Assembly (NCBI RefSeq): GCF_020497125.1
Contig: NC_059076.1
Location: forward strand, 7,989,951 to 8,053,950
Reading direction: 5' to 3'
Length of the DNA stretch: 64,000 nt
DNA from: Mauremys mutica
Taxonomy: Eukaryota; Chordata; Testudines; Geoemydidae
The notes beneath the pieces were generated by a model. That model was not told the origin of the DNA. It searched no databases and saw nothing but the letters and a program-made list of their open reading frames with translations. Both the position numbers and the translations under genes were made by a program. This document shows, piece by piece, positions 20,456 to 32,775 of the stretch (positions within the stretch are counted from its first letter, which is position 1; every line of letters begins with the position of its first letter).

Positions 20456-22994
20456 ACTGGGTTTTTCTGGTATAACTATACTATCAAAACCCTCCTAGCT
20501 CAGACATAGGCTAAGGATCAGTCCCTCTGGAGCTCCTCACTTCCCTGTGACACAGGGAATATGCCCATTGTCAGATGCAATGTGCTCCCCACACTATATA
20601 TGCCAGCTGGTGTGGTGTGCGGGAGCACTGGTTCTTCCTATTCCTTAGCCTATCTCCTTCTGAAGGGGGGGCCTTTGGCGAGAAGACTTTGTTCCCCCTT
20701 CTACCCAGACCCAAGAACTGGCAGCTCCTAAACCATGGGGACAGGCCAGGACCCAGCCATCATCTTGCTCACAGCAAGAAACTACTGTTTGCCTGCAAGC
20801 CTGACCTCAAATGGAGTCCCAGCATGGCTTGCTGTAGGACTTTTTTGAGCCACTTCCAACATCTCTGCAAACATTTTCCTTCAGCAGCAGCCCAGCAGGC
20901 CATTGGGTTCTATTTGCATTACTGTACAAATACTTTCTGCTGGGAACAATGTAAGAAATCATTGCCTATTGTGTCTGAGCTCCCGTAGTGTCTTCTTGAA
21001 AGAGAACCAATTCTGATATAGTAAAACATTGTGCAGGAAACCTAGTTCTATTTCATTTTTTATTTTCTTCTTCTGTGATCTAGTGACACAGAGTAATTGA
21101 CATTGTATGCTGACCTCTTGCACAAATATTACTGTGTCTGAGTCATCTGAAATGGAATTTCCTCACTTTAATACCACACCGAGTTTTCTGTAATATGCTG
21201 AAGAGGAAATTGGTGAAGAACCTCTTAGGCAGCCACTAGTTCCATCAGCAGGCAATGACAAGGTGACCACTCATAAGCATTTCACTTAGCCGCAGGAAGG
21301 CACCTTGCTCACACGGTCCCCTAACACTGGGTTATCAAATTAACCAGCTTCTGCCCACTGAGAACACTGCGCATTTATGTAGCCACTCAGATCCCAAAGG
21401 ACCCTACATCTCTTTGCAAATATGTCTGTCTCTTCACTGAAGGAAATGACTTCCATTGACATGCAGCTGCTGGGGTGACATGTAGCAGCTCCATAACAGT
21501 ACATAACAACACGAAACACAGAACAGTAACAGAAAATAATTTATCAGACTGAAAATAGAGAGGGAATCTAGATATACAGCACATAATGTAGTTGGAATTT
21601 AAGCCTGGTGTAAACATGGTTTTTGTAGCCATATAACTATATTGGTTGGGGGGGGATGTTTTTTACCAATATAGTTACCATGATACAATTCCTAATGTGA
21701 ACACGATTAGTTATACTGCTGCATATCTCACACTTATGCCTTTCTAGTCCATGTACGTCACGGGGCAGTTAATGAGGAGTTCAGGCTCAGTCTGCCTGTG
21801 ACTGCCTTATGAAGGCCCCATCTGGGGTAACTGACTGTGGCAGGGGCTGATTCAACAAGCACCTGGGCCTAATAAAGGCCAGTTAACTGGGGCAGGAAAC
21901 TCCTGTAGAGTGGAGTTCCCATGAGAGGCCTGAGTCAGAAGACTGAGTAGGGAGCCTAGAGAGGAATCTCTCTGGGGAGCCTGTAAGAGGCGCTCTTAAA
22001 GAGGAGAAGCTCCTAGCTGGAAGGCTGCTGTTGGCAGGCACCCAAGAGGTTCTGGTCTTAGCCATGGGTCTCCCAGTCACTGGCTGGAAGCCCGGCCTGG
22101 CAAGGATCACCCCTCTCCTTGGAGCAGAATCACAGGGAATGGACTTCCCTGACTCCAGAGAAGGATCCTTCTCTGGTAGAGGCAAAAGGCCTACCAGCAG
22201 GGGAAGAGAGCAGTACCGAGACACCCCCTGGGGGAAAGCCCGGTTAGAGGCAAGCACTGGACTCAGGTGGGGGACAGATGAACTAAAAATGACTCTGGAC
22301 ACCCAGCTGAGATGTTGGGATGAAGGCTTGGTTCATATTCTGTGTTGGCTTTTCTGTTAATCAATGAAACCCTCCACAGGGGGCACGTTCTTTAGCATCT
22401 AACAATCTGTCTGGACTTGTTGATACCCTGGGTGAGGGAAAAATCAACTAAGGGCCTGCCCTCAAGGGGGTGAGCCGGGTCATCCTGGAATGATGACAAT
22501 GCAGAACACAGGGCCTTCCACACTGCCTTCTGTCTTGGCCAGTCTCCTGCGGCAGTCCTACCTCTTTCCTATGGCATTTTGATAGCTTTCAGTTCTACTT
22601 CTATTGTGCGTTTCCATGTCATCCTTGGTCCATCTCATCACCTCTTGCCCTGGAGGTTCCAGTCCAACACCTGCCTCATTATTCAGGTCTGTCCTCCATG
22701 TATGTCTTTGCCATCTCCATTTTTGTTCTGTAATCTCCAGTCCTATGGGTTTCCTTTCCCCTCCTCCAGCAGAGCTATAAGCTATATGGATATAAACACC
22801 TTTAGGTTGATATAACTACATCCACACCGGGGTGGGAGGAGAAAGTACCATTTTAACTATCCCAGTATAGTGTCAGGTACAACATTTGTGCACAGACAAA
22901 GCCTAAGAAATGTCATGATGGTGGTGATGATTTAGTTTACTTTATTAATTCAACTCCAAGAAATAGGCAGTGTTCTTTACAGAACATGGACTAA
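20456..22994. other. No gene; possible LTR-like segment 21,760-22,500
   Basis: A 137-codon frame at 20,575 has no recognisable domain. Positions 21,597-21,735 and 22,793-22,880 contain 'ataactatattggt' and 'ttgatataactac' strings typical of old DNA-transposon ends. Positions 21,760-22,500 are GC-moderate with 'ggggcaggaaactcctgtag' and 'gagaggaatctctctgg' phrases, and 'tgttaatcaatgaaaccctc' as a possible variant poly(A) context, suggesting a diverged LTR. None of these has confirmed boundaries. Confidence 0.35.
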
Positions 22995-23002
22995 GGCAAG
23001 TG

Positions 23003-26000
23003 CAGGGCTGGCCTTACCATGAGGCGAACTGAGGTGGCCGCCTTAGGTACCAGACTGCAGGAGGCACCACTAGGACCCAGAGCGTAGAAAATTGTGTCTG
23101 CAGCTGATGCATATGTATTCTCTCTGCTCTAGATGCACAGAGATGGTGGAGTGCTGTGCTGGAGGAAGGAGGGCACAAGAGACATAACAGGCAGGCAGGA
23201 GAAAAGGGGAGAGGGAATAACAGAAAGCAGCAGGAGCTGCAGGGAGAGAGAGGAGGAGGAGCCTCTTATGTACCTCTTCAGCACCCCCAGGAGCCTGGAC
23301 TGATTGACACCAGCTTCTCAGGGAGCTTCCTGTTTCCTGCTGCTTCCCTCAATCCACTTGAGGAGAACAGGCAGTCAACTGAAGTAGTAGGAGCCAGTTA
23401 GGCCCTTAAGACGCTGATATCTTCCCTCACTCAGACCCTGCTACCAGCCTGCTTATTTGTCCCCTTCAATTGACTGTTGAGAGCCACTCTAGCTGGCACA
23501 GAACAGCAGTCATGAGTGAAAGAAGAAAACGCCCCTCTGGGGCAGCATTCAGAAAAGGAAAGAAAGCAAAGGAAGCTTTTCTATCTAAGCAGGAAGGAGC
23601 TCTCCTGAGATACAGAGACACAAATATTCACGGTGAGCCTTCCAGCCCCAGTGAGGATGTGAGTGGTGAGGAGATGTCTGATCTTCCAGTTAGTCAGAGT
23701 GCAGGTGACCTGGCAGCTACTGCAGCATCCATATCTCCATCTCAAATGGATGTAACCATGCACATTCCTGAAGAAAAGTGTAGATCAGAGAAGAGTGTGG
23801 TGGAGGCACAAGAAACAGCTGCTGCTGAGTTTAGTTCCTTAAGTCTAGATGATCCAGGACTGTGGACCCATTTGAGCAGTAGCCTGAGGGACTTCCTTGT
23901 ACTGCCTGGGCCACAGCAAGTGAAAAACGTCATGTTCCCCAAAGACAATAAAAATAGAAGTTTCCATCCTACACATTACTGGTGTGAAATCCCCAATGGT
24001 GACAAAGTGGAGAGGTGACAAAGAGGCTTATGTACTCAAAAACCCAGAAAGCTGCATACTGGTTTTGTTGCAGACTCTCCCAGTCTAATGTTCCAGCCAC
24101 ATTGGGTTCTACAGGAACAAAGGACTGGAAAAATCTGGCTAGAAATCTGGCATGCCATGAGAAGGCAGCAAATCACCAGAGAGCATTCCATAGGTGGAAA
24201 GAGCTTGAGATGAGACTAAGATTAAAGGCCACCATAGATGATCAGCATCAAGAGAAGTTTGCATCAGAGTCTCTTTACTGACAAAATGTTCTGAAAAGGC
24301 TCATTGCCATTGTGAGAATGCTTGCTATCCAAAACCTAGCACTGCATGGCACTTCAGATCACCTGTATGTGCCAAACAATGGAAGCTTCCTTAAAATTGT
24401 GGCGCTGATGGCTGAGTTTGATGCTGTACTCCAAGAGCATCTAAGAAGAGTCAACACCCAAGAAATGTACACACACCACTACCTTGGAAAAACAATTCAA
24501 AATGAGATCATACAGTTATTGGCAACAAAAGTCAAACAGAAGATTGTGGCTGATCTGAAGTCAGCAAGATATTACTCTGTTATTCTGAACTGCACACCTG
24601 ACATCAGCCATATGGAACAAATGACTTTAATGGTGCGTTTTGTAACAACAACAGAACCTAGTGAAAATGTCCCTGCAATGGTGACTGTCAGAGAGCATTT
24701 TCTAGAATTTATTGACATTGATGATACTACAGGAGCTGGTATGATGAATGTGCTTCTTAAAAAGCTGGAAGATACGGGAATTACAATAGCTGACATGAGA
24801 GGTCAGGGCTACGATACTGGTGCCCACATGAGAGGAAATAACAGAGGAGTGCAGACATGGATCTGAGAGTTAAACCCTCAAGCTTTTTTTGGTCCCATGC
24901 AGTTCTCATTCATTGAACTTGGTGGTCAGTGATGCAGCATCAGCTTCTAGTGAGGCTGCTGAATTTTTTAATGTAATTCAAAGCATCTATGTATTTTTCT
25001 CTGCATCAACTCATCAATGGCAAATTTTGAATCAACATCTGGGAACATCCTCTCTGACACTGAAACCACTGAGTGCCAGTCAAGTGGAGGCGATAAAGCC
25101 TATCAAACACCAAATTGGGAAGATGATGCCATAGTTGCCATTATGGAGGATAATGCTATGACAGAAACTGTTCATGGGAGAACAGTGGCAGAGGGAAATG
25201 GAATCAGAAACATACATAACTTCAAATTTCTGTGTGGCTTAGTGTTGTGGCATGACATATTGTTTGAAATAAATGTTGTCAGCAAGAGACTCCAAGGTGT
25301 TGACCTTGATATATCTGGAGCAATGGAACAACTGGACAAAGCAAAGTCATACCAACAGTCTTACCGGTCAGATGAGGGATTTCAAAGTGTTCTGAAGAGT
25401 GCACAGAAGTTGGCAGAGGAACTTCACACTGAAGCTATTTTCCCATCCATTCAAGAATACAAGAGTCACCGAAGAAGAAGACATTTTGATTACGAGGCAG
25501 GGGATAATCCCATAAGAGACCTCAAACAACAATTCAAAGTTGAATTCTTTAACCAGGTGCTAGATTGTGCAATACAGTCAGCTGAAGAACATTTCATGCA
25601 GCTCAAGGAACACAGCAGTATATTTGGGATGTTGTATGATATTCCAAAACTCCTCACTATACCTGAAGAAGACCTACACCAGCAATGCAGGGCACTAGAG
25701 ACAGTGTTGACACATGATGACATGTGTGATATTGATGCAAGTGATTTAGGTGATGAATTGAAAGCCTTTTCAAGATGCATCTCAGCAGCAACTCCAAAGG
25801 CTGTTCTGGAATATATGTGCACAAATAAGATGGCACCCTCTTTCCAAATGCTTTTGTTGCTCTGCGCATACTTCTAACACTTCCTGTAACAGTTGCAGTG
25901 GAGAACGCAGCTTCTCCAAGCTGAAGTTCATAAAAATACATCTACGCTCCACAATGACACAGGAGAGGCTAGTGGGCCTTGCAACCATCTCAGTAGAGCA

Positions 26001-26350
26001 TGAGCTCGTCCAGATTGTGGACTTTCAGGAAGCAGTTCAAATCTTTGCAACAAGGCATGGAAAACACCATTTTGATTATTCAAACGGATAAAAATGCCAG
26101 TGTTTACTATGCAGACAAGAAAAGTTACATTTGCTGTTCAGGCATTTGAAAGTTAAGTGTGACTTAACATTTTTGAACAAGGCATTTTAAGTTGTCAGTT
26201 CTCCTTTATTGGGGTATGTAGCAGAGCAGCACCATGAGAGGAGTAGAACAGGAAGAAGGCAGAAGTGAGACCTTTCAAAATTTTGGCCCAAGCTAGGGGG
26301 CGTCATTTGAGCTCCCACCTCAGGTGCTAAAATGTTGTGGGCCGGCCCTG
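23003..26350 (+). mobile_element. Full-length hAT transposon, 3.35 kb, formerly autonomous
   Basis: The left end CAGGGCTGGCCTTACCATGA and right end '..gtgggccggccctg' are inverted repeats (CAGGGCYGGCC). The flanking octamers GGCAAGTG (22,995-23,002) and GGCAAGTC (26,351-26,358) differ by one base. It spans a complete but decayed transposase (23,512-26,091). Its termini resemble those of the short elements at 35,192, 42,837 and 43,342, so a relative of this element may have mobilised them. Confidence 0.93.
23512..26091 (+). pseudogene. hAT transposase (TTF zinc finger / DUF4371 / hAT dimerisation), broken
   Basis: The protein would cut the element out and reinsert it. It starts at the ATG at 23,512 (MSERRKRPSGAAFRKGKK, a basic leader common in this family). 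From about 23,960 to 24,280 there is a TTF-type zinc-finger region (YWCEIPNGDKV, WFCCRLS, DWKNLARNLACHE). From 24,312 to 24,866 comes the DUF4371-like catalytic region, with an SVILNCTPDISH block and ITIADMRGQGYDTGAHMRG. A PCSSHSLNLVVSDAA block lies at about 24,892. The C-terminal dimerisation block, GERSFSKLKFIK followed by RLVGLATISVEHE, is at 25,900-26,010, and the frame ends at TAA 26,089-26,091. Damage: a frame change near 24,010, a TGA at 24,279 and another at 24,864, a shift at a T run near 24,890, further shifts near 25,100 and 25,880. It resembles ZMYM-type host proteins derived from such transposases, but these breaks exclude a working gene. Confidence 0.93.
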
Positions 26351-26359
26351 GGCAAGTCC

Positions 26360-27719
26360 GTGGCCTCAAGAGTTCTGAATATAAGGCAAGAATATTCAAA
26401 GGCCCCTAAGGGATCAAGGCACCCAGCTCAATGACATTCAGTTGTCCAACTCCCTTCAACTCCTCTGAAAAACTCACCATAAAAATAGCCAACACACAAA
26501 GGAGGGGGAAAAGACTACATTTGGGGGGACATGCCCATTTGCCCTTAATTTTAGTCCTGCTCAGCCCTTAACTGTCACCTGCTAGACATATATTCCTTTC
26601 TTCCTTTTCTGACCCAAGCCCTCATCACTTACCCATGCATTAGCTCCTACTCGGAGTCTGTTTTTGAGGTTCATCTTCTCCTTTGCCCCTCTCTCTCCAT
26701 TCTTTTTTTCCTGGCCACTTGTCACAGCTCACAGCAGTTTTTGGAATGTTAAGTCAGCTGATGTCAATACAGCTCTTGGTGTGTGAAGGTGTTTGGTTCA
26801 CGCACCCTGCCTTATAGCTCTACATCTTCTTCTCCAGGCATCTGGGATCCACCTGTGGCTGATGGATGTAGCTTTCTCTACTGCACATCAGTGCAGGCAT
26901 CTGGTAAGATACCAGATCTTGCAAAAACTTCCATGGGATCTTTAATGATCCCAGGTTCGTCGGATTTCAGACAACACCTCTGTTGAAGGGTGCCTGGCCC
27001 CTTTAAGGGAAAATGGCACAAGCTCTACCTGTGGCACAACTAATTAGTAGATTCCCAACCTGAAGGGGGTGGGGAACTACAGGGTCCAGTGATAGCTTAA
27101 TGGACACCTAGACCTCAAAAAGGGATGTGAAAGATCAGTCAGGGTTGTGGAACCACAGGGAGCAAGCTGGGTTGCTGCACAAGGCCCTGAAGGATGTGAA
27201 GGGACTTCAGGGAATCAGACTGTGAGAAACCAGGGGACGGCCAGCAGAACAGTTGGTTTCTCTGAGCCAGAGAGAAACTAAGAGCAGGGGAGTGAGTGGA
27301 TAGACATAAGGGAGCTGAGAAAGTGGGCAGAAGAGGAACCCAAGGGGGAAGAAAGAGCTTTTTGTTTGTTTGGACATTTGTCCAAAGTGGTCTGGACCAG
27401 ATGTGAGTCTGACTTAGCCAGAGGGCTAAGTTGTGGACAGAAACAGGCCACTGCAGGGCCAAGGAGGTCAAAGCCCCTGTAATGCTCTGATGCCAGGGAG
27501 TGCTACAGCAGTGGGTGAAACTGCCTACAATCTCCTAGATGTAGTCTGATCTCAGAGTGAAAAGTGCCTGCTCTATACAGTAATAGGAGGTAACTTACAG
27601 AGATAGAGTAAAAAGGGAAGATTGGAGCCAGAGAGCATAAACTACTGAATGAGTTCAGAGTGCAGCAATACGAGGAAATCAGATTTCATGGGAAAAAATG
27701 TGGGGATTAAGAAGCCTAG
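26360..27719. other. No gene; LTR-like sequence 26,990-27,490
   Basis: Positions 26,360-26,985 look unique. Positions 26,990-27,490 contain 'gcctggcccctttaagggaa', 'ggaaccacagggagcaagct' and other phrases seen in reptile LTRs, but I could not place TG..CA ends or duplications. Confidence 0.35.
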
Positions 27720-27809
27720 TGAATAAGGTGCAAGATTTGGAAAATGTGAACATATACCAATTATTTGGTCCAGATGATACACATCTCAGGGTATTAATGT
27801 AATGTTAAA

Positions 27810-28023
27810 GCTGGTGGGAAAAGGATTTTTTTTAGCTGAAAATTTCAATTTCTTTTGGCAACCAAAACCCAATTTCTGGCTGGACTTTGCCAGAAACTGA
27901 AAAAATCAGTTTTTGATTAAAAATACAAAAATTTAAAGGAAAATAGACACTCTGTGAAAACTGTCATTTCACCAAAAACTCAATTTTCCATCAAAAGTTT
28001 CAACCACAATTTTTTCAACCAGC
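27810..28023. mobile_element. AT-rich MITE (family B), 214 bp
   Basis: The ends GCTGGTGGGAAAAGG and, complemented, GCTGGTTGAAAAAATTG are inverted. The interior is full of 'tttcaat', 'gaaaattt' and 'ccaaaaccc' strings, like the element at 18,175. A clean target duplication was not found, so it is old or the ends are slightly misplaced. Confidence 0.6.
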
Positions 28024-28087
28024 CCTATTTACTCTCACGGATTACTTCTGAAAACTCACACACAACTTGTGAGCTATCAAAAGATTT

Positions 28088-28811
28088 ACTCCTGGAGGAA
28101 TTCTGCACCACTGTGCATGCACAGAATTTATGTCCCCTACAGATTCATTTGATTCCCTGCAGAAAAATGACTTTCTGACAGGGAAGCAAAGGGAAGCCAA
28201 AAGAGCTTCCCTCCCCAGCAGTCATGCAACCCTCCCCAGCAGTATGTTTCAGGTGCCCCGGGCAGCCAGCAGAGAGGTAAATCACTGTGTGGCAAGAGGC
28301 GGGACAGGGGAAGACCCAGCTGGTGACTCCTACCCTGCACCAGGCTCAGCTGCTAGTCCTGGCTGGGCTGGGATGGATGGAACTTCCTCTCCCCTTGCAC
28401 GGCATCCAGGGCTGGGTCAGACACACCCCCAGATTTCTCCCCCAGCTGCAGGAAGCTCTGCAAACTCCTCCTCTCCTTCCCCTGCTTCCTGCACCCATGG
28501 CTCCTCAGCAGCAGGGGAAGGGATCCTTGTGCAGGAGCTGCTCCCCCATTTACCCAGCCCCTGTGCATCTAGACTCCCTCATACCCAGAACCTCCCGCCA
28601 AGTGTCACCACCCTCACTCAGAACCCCCCATGTGCTGGGGGGAAGCTGCACAGTGATCTCCCACCTCTGTGCAGCCCCACGGCCAGAGCTCCCCAGGGCC
28701 AGGCTGGAGCCTCAACATTTATTTGACAAATAAAATTTGCAGAACTTTGCAGAATTTTAAAATATTGTGCATAAAATTTTTAATTTCTTGGTGCTGAATG
28801 CCCTCGGGAGT
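28088..28811. mobile_element. Non-autonomous DNA transposon, about 724 bp (ACTCC..GGAGT ends)
   Basis: The left end ACTCCTGGAGGAATTCTGCA mirrors the right end, which complements to ACTCCCGAGGGCATTCAGCA. Flanks AAAGATTT and AAAGAAAT match at six of eight positions. Subterminal 'tgcacagaattta' and 'tgcagaattttaaaat' copies face each other. The interior is GC-rich with proline- and serine-rich chance frames. It inserted into the CR1 fossil. Confidence 0.72.
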
Positions 28812-30219
28812 AAAGAAATGAACCTAGTACAGATTTTCAAAAAAGAAAAGGAAATCTGCTACCCTTGCAATCATCATCCCCAATTAAATAAATTCAGACT
28901 AAAGAAACAAATATTAAAAGAATAGTTGAACACCTAAAGATAAAAATGTGAACTCTATGCAACATGGTTTATAAAAAAAGAAATCTTATCAGACAAAGTT
29001 AATTTCCTTTTCTTAACAGAATTACAAAAATCAATGGATGAACGTGTAGGTGTGATATATTTAGATTTTAGTACAGCATCGGCTATTGTTTCTTATAATA
29101 TCTCTTTAAGAAAAAGGGTAAACTAACCCAGAAAGAAGAATCTAAAAATAGTCTGTGTAAATACTGCAGGAAGGTGGATGAAATCATGTACTTGTGCAAA
29201 TGTATATCCAGCTAAATAGTCATGTCAAAATGATCATGTGGACATCTTTAAACATCCTTGAGTTCCCTCTTTTTGTTTAGAAAATTTCACTCATCCTATC
29301 AGGAAGCAGAAACAATGTCACGTGACTTAAGTAACCAATCACATACCAAAAATAATGGGTAGTGAATGCTTAAAGACATAATCAAAGCAACATCCCACAG
29401 ACTGAGTTATGTTTACACAGTGTTTCTTGAATTTTACTGGTTTGTTATTTTGAATTTTTTTCAAAGACGTTGTAAATAATTCATTAAAAGAAAAAAGGGC
29501 CAAATGCATTCATAATTTAGTCACCAGCTCTTTTCAAGTGGATTGAAAGCTTGTTAAAAAGGCCAGAGAAGGGGTAAAGCTAAACAACAGTACATAAAAT
29601 TGAAAGAAGTTACTTGATCGCATAACAAACATTAGTGCTAGGTCCAGTCTTAACATCCTCATTAATGATCTGGAATTAGGAATAAACAGAAAATGAATGA
29701 AATTTGCAGGTGATACTAAATTGGGAGGAATTGTGAACATCCACCACAAAGAAAGCAGAATAATACAAAGGAACCTAACCACATGGACAGAAAATAACAA
29801 TGATATTGAACTGGTAAATTCAAAGGTAATATGGTAAGGAAAAATTATCTACATTCATACTTAAGAGAGGAGAAATATAAGAAGCAGTAATGAGGAAAAG
29901 GCCTCAGGCTGAGAATGGACAGAAAGTTAGACAATGTTGGTTGAGCCTCAGTTTGTGTAAAGCAGAATATCTCAACTGAGCTGTTGGTGAAGAAGTTAGT
30001 AGAGTCAAATAAGCCCACGTACACCAGCTGAGGATCTGGCCTTGAATTTGCAATGTGATAAGGTAGCAAAAAAAAAAAGCCAGTGCAGTTTTGTGTTGCA
30101 TATTCAGATGCACAACATCACAATGCAGGGAAGTGAAAGTTCTTCCAAATTTGCCTACAATAAATGGTGATGTTCTTTAAGGTGCCTAACCCAAATTAAG
30201 GTGTATGCATTATAACATC

Positions 30220-30600
30220 AGTACCTTTTAATCCTGCATAAATCTGTGAAATTACTCTTTGAAATACCTCAGGAGCAGAGCTAATACCAAAAGGTATTCC
30301 TTACACCATTTGTAAACTAGATGTTTGTTATAAGTCAATAAACTAGAGCTTGACTCACTCACCTTTACTTGCCAGATTGCATGTTCCACACCTAATACTG
30401 AGAAATTTTGCTGCTGAGAGCTCAGATGTCAGTTTGGCAGTTTTCACCAGATAACATTCACATCTTTTGGGCTTTACTTAAATAGCATGAATCAATGCAT
30501 ATCCTTGGTTTATTTATCTTTTTTAATTCCAGCCATAGAATTAACTGAGTCTATAGGTTGTATTCCTTTTTCAATAAGTCCCTGCTTTTCCATATTGTCA
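30220..30600 (-). pseudogene. Ty3/gypsy-like reverse transcriptase fossil
   Basis: On the minus strand one clear block translates as FGISSAPEVFQRV followed by ISQIYAGLKG (complement of about 30,222-30,293). This is the hallmark thumb-side palm block of Ty3/gypsy LTR-retrotransposon RT. Upstream in the same orientation, in shifted frames, are a VNSMAGIKK-like segment, a VLGVEHAIWQVKV segment and an SSSLLTYNKH segment, in the right family order. Stops and shifts are dense, and no frame exceeds 60 codons. Protease, RNase H, integrase and LTRs are not recognisable nearby. Such elements are rare in amniote genomes, and the strength of the one block makes chance unlikely. Confidence 0.78.
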
Positions 30601-32689
30601 GCATCACAGTTTACTATACCTGTGAGAGAATGAGATTTTTTTTCTTGCTGAATTAATAACCAGAGTTACAGACGTGTTTATCTGGAATTCTTCCAGCTAT
30701 CATAGGCCTTGGAAGGTATCTGAGAAATCATGTGTCTTTCTGCAGTCCTGAATGGGACTGGGCTTAAGTATTTCCTGAATTGGGGCCAAAGTGAATATGT
30801 GATACTGGTTTTTAATACATGTTGTAATAGTTACTTACCCTTGTACTGTTCGTCTCTCTTCAATTTAAATTTGGCCAATTACAAAGACACACACTCACAC
30901 AATAAAAAGGGGGTGAAAACACCTGAGAACAGAAGAATTGAAATGAAAACCTAAAAATAATAATTTTTTAGTTGACCAAAACATTTTGATTAGCTCAAAA
31001 TTAATTGAAAAATAAACAAATGAAAAGTCATTTTGAATCAACCTGAAATGTTTCAGTCAATTCAATATAATTTATTTTATTTTTTTAGTTTTTTGTTTTG
31101 ACAAAAAATATTTTTTGGTTCAAATCCAGCCAGATTTTTTAAACTGAATATTCCATTATCCATTCAGTTCTACTCAGCACATCCCAAGACCGAGCCCCAA
31201 GTCTGTGGACATTCTTATCACATCCTCCTGATAACAATCAGCTCAGAACTGCGAGTTAATGGGCAGTGGGATTTGAGGGCCCTCTACATCCGGTTGGTTG
31301 TGCTGAACACCTCCCCTGTTGTTAGTTATTCCTTAACATTATCATGAAACTTTGGACTTCATTGCTTCAATTGAATGTGGCTCTTGTGAAAGGTGTCAGA
31401 TTTCCAGCCCTGGAGACTGCAATAAATCGTTATCTGTTGTTATTATTAATACATATTTATACCCATATAGAGTAATGCATAGCATTTATAGAGTTCCTTA
31501 TATGTTAAAGCACTGAGTAGCAATGCAAGCATCCGTCTTACTCTCTCTCACCCATCCACTTTCCCTCAACAGTATTCTGGCAGGATCACCTCTAGACCTG
31601 AGAACACAATTCAATATCCATGGTCATTCATGTGCAATCACATCCATTCAGCCCTCTGCTAAAACTACCAGCAAAGGTAGCAATTGGGATGGTAACATTA
31701 TGAGGTGAGCTTCTGTTCACTACAAATTAGATTTGGGAGCTTTCTGTTCCACACCGGGTGAAAGAAATAAATATACTTTGCTTTAGGACAGAAAAAGTGC
31801 CCCAGGGTCAAGGTAGCCATGGATGCTTCAAATCATAACAAGATAAGTCAGCACTCTACAGGTGTTTATCCATTGATTCAATTTGCAACATCTGTCACAT
31901 GCATGTCAGTCAATGGAAAGGCAGCAAACATCTGGAGGCACAAGGGCTATAAAATCTCTTAACAATAAAACTTCCACTCTCTTGGAAAAAGGCAAAAACC
32001 AAGCCTTGGGTGGCTAAGAGAACGAGGCCTTAGTGGGTCACCTATTCTATACATGCTTAGGGCTAGTAGAATCCCACCAGCACAAGCCTAGATAAAAGAA
32101 CTAATGGACCTTCTGCAACACTAGTGTGAATGGCTGGTATGCAGCACAGCTGACAACGCAGGAAATGGTGGCCATAAAAAGAGCATGTTGGAATTCAGTC
32201 GTATTTATAGACTTGGAATAGAAACATTACAGAGCTCAGTGGAATGATGTTGCCATCCAATTGTTCATAAATCTCCTGCTAGCAGCTGAGTCCTCACTCC
32301 CCTTTCACACGCAGACACATGCCACCCACATGCACATATGCATACTCACAGATACACACACACTTTTCTGCATTCTTTCTCAAAGAAGAAGGCTGTTCTA
32401 CAGCTTTAGGAAGCTTTGCACGGAAGAGTAGGGCATGATCTAGAGGAAGCTTATGGTGGGCATCCAAGATACTTGGACGAGTGATTAAAAAGATAGAATT
32501 TGTGCCAATCGCAGCATATTTGACAAAGTTTGCCTGCCAACTCTGTGGTATCCAGCTCCTTTCAAATGTCATTAGCAAACATGTAGCACTGTGTAGTAAA
32601 CATTGTGGGGAAATAGCCATACTGCAGTTCATGCATAGCTTGTAGTAGCAATTTGGAATTGTGGCATGCGTTGGAGGCAAATGGCCACA
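30601..32689. other. No gene recognised
   Basis: Largely AT-rich. Positions 30,960-31,150 are an A/T-run region resembling MITE family B interiors. Positions 31,470-31,520 have 'catttatagagttccttata', an old repeat string. Nothing coding. Confidence 0.4.
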
Positions 32690-32775
32690 TTCTCCTCTGG
32701 TATAATTCAGCATATCCCAGTTGAAGTCAGTAGAGCTATTCCAATATACACCAGCTGAGAATCTGTCCCATTGTT
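32690..32775. repeat. Old LINE 3'-end-like repeat
   Basis: 'gttgaagtcagtagagctat' and 'tacaccagctgagaatctg' match a dispersed string also present at 30,010-30,045 ('tacaccagctgaggatctgg') and, complemented and diverged, near 59,650. Probably an ancient LINE tail. Confidence 0.5.

Larger units (their letters stand above)
27720..29830 (+). mobile_element. Old CR1 LINE fossil, plus strand, twice interrupted
   Basis: Translated pieces in several frames resemble CR1 reverse transcriptase. NIYQLFGPDDTHLRVLM is at about 27,750. A VQIFKKEKEI-like segment is at about 28,830. 'gtaggtgtgatatatttaga' (VGVIYLDFS) is at about 29,049, and 'tgaaatttgcaggtgatact' with 'aaattgggaggaattgtgaa' (the ADDTKLGGIVN region, frame-shifted) is at 29,697-29,740. 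MITEs at 27,810-28,023 and 28,088-28,811 split it. It is far more decayed than the CR1 at the left edge. Confidence 0.72.

Noticed and set aside
20575..20988. 137-codon plus-strand frame as a small gene
   Set aside because: No domain, signal peptide or splice context that I recognise; cysteine and histidine spacing is irregular.
23512..26091. Possible domesticated ZMYM-like host gene from a hAT transposase
   Set aside because: It still lies between hAT ends with an 8-bp target duplication, and several stops and frame changes break it. It is a dead transposon.
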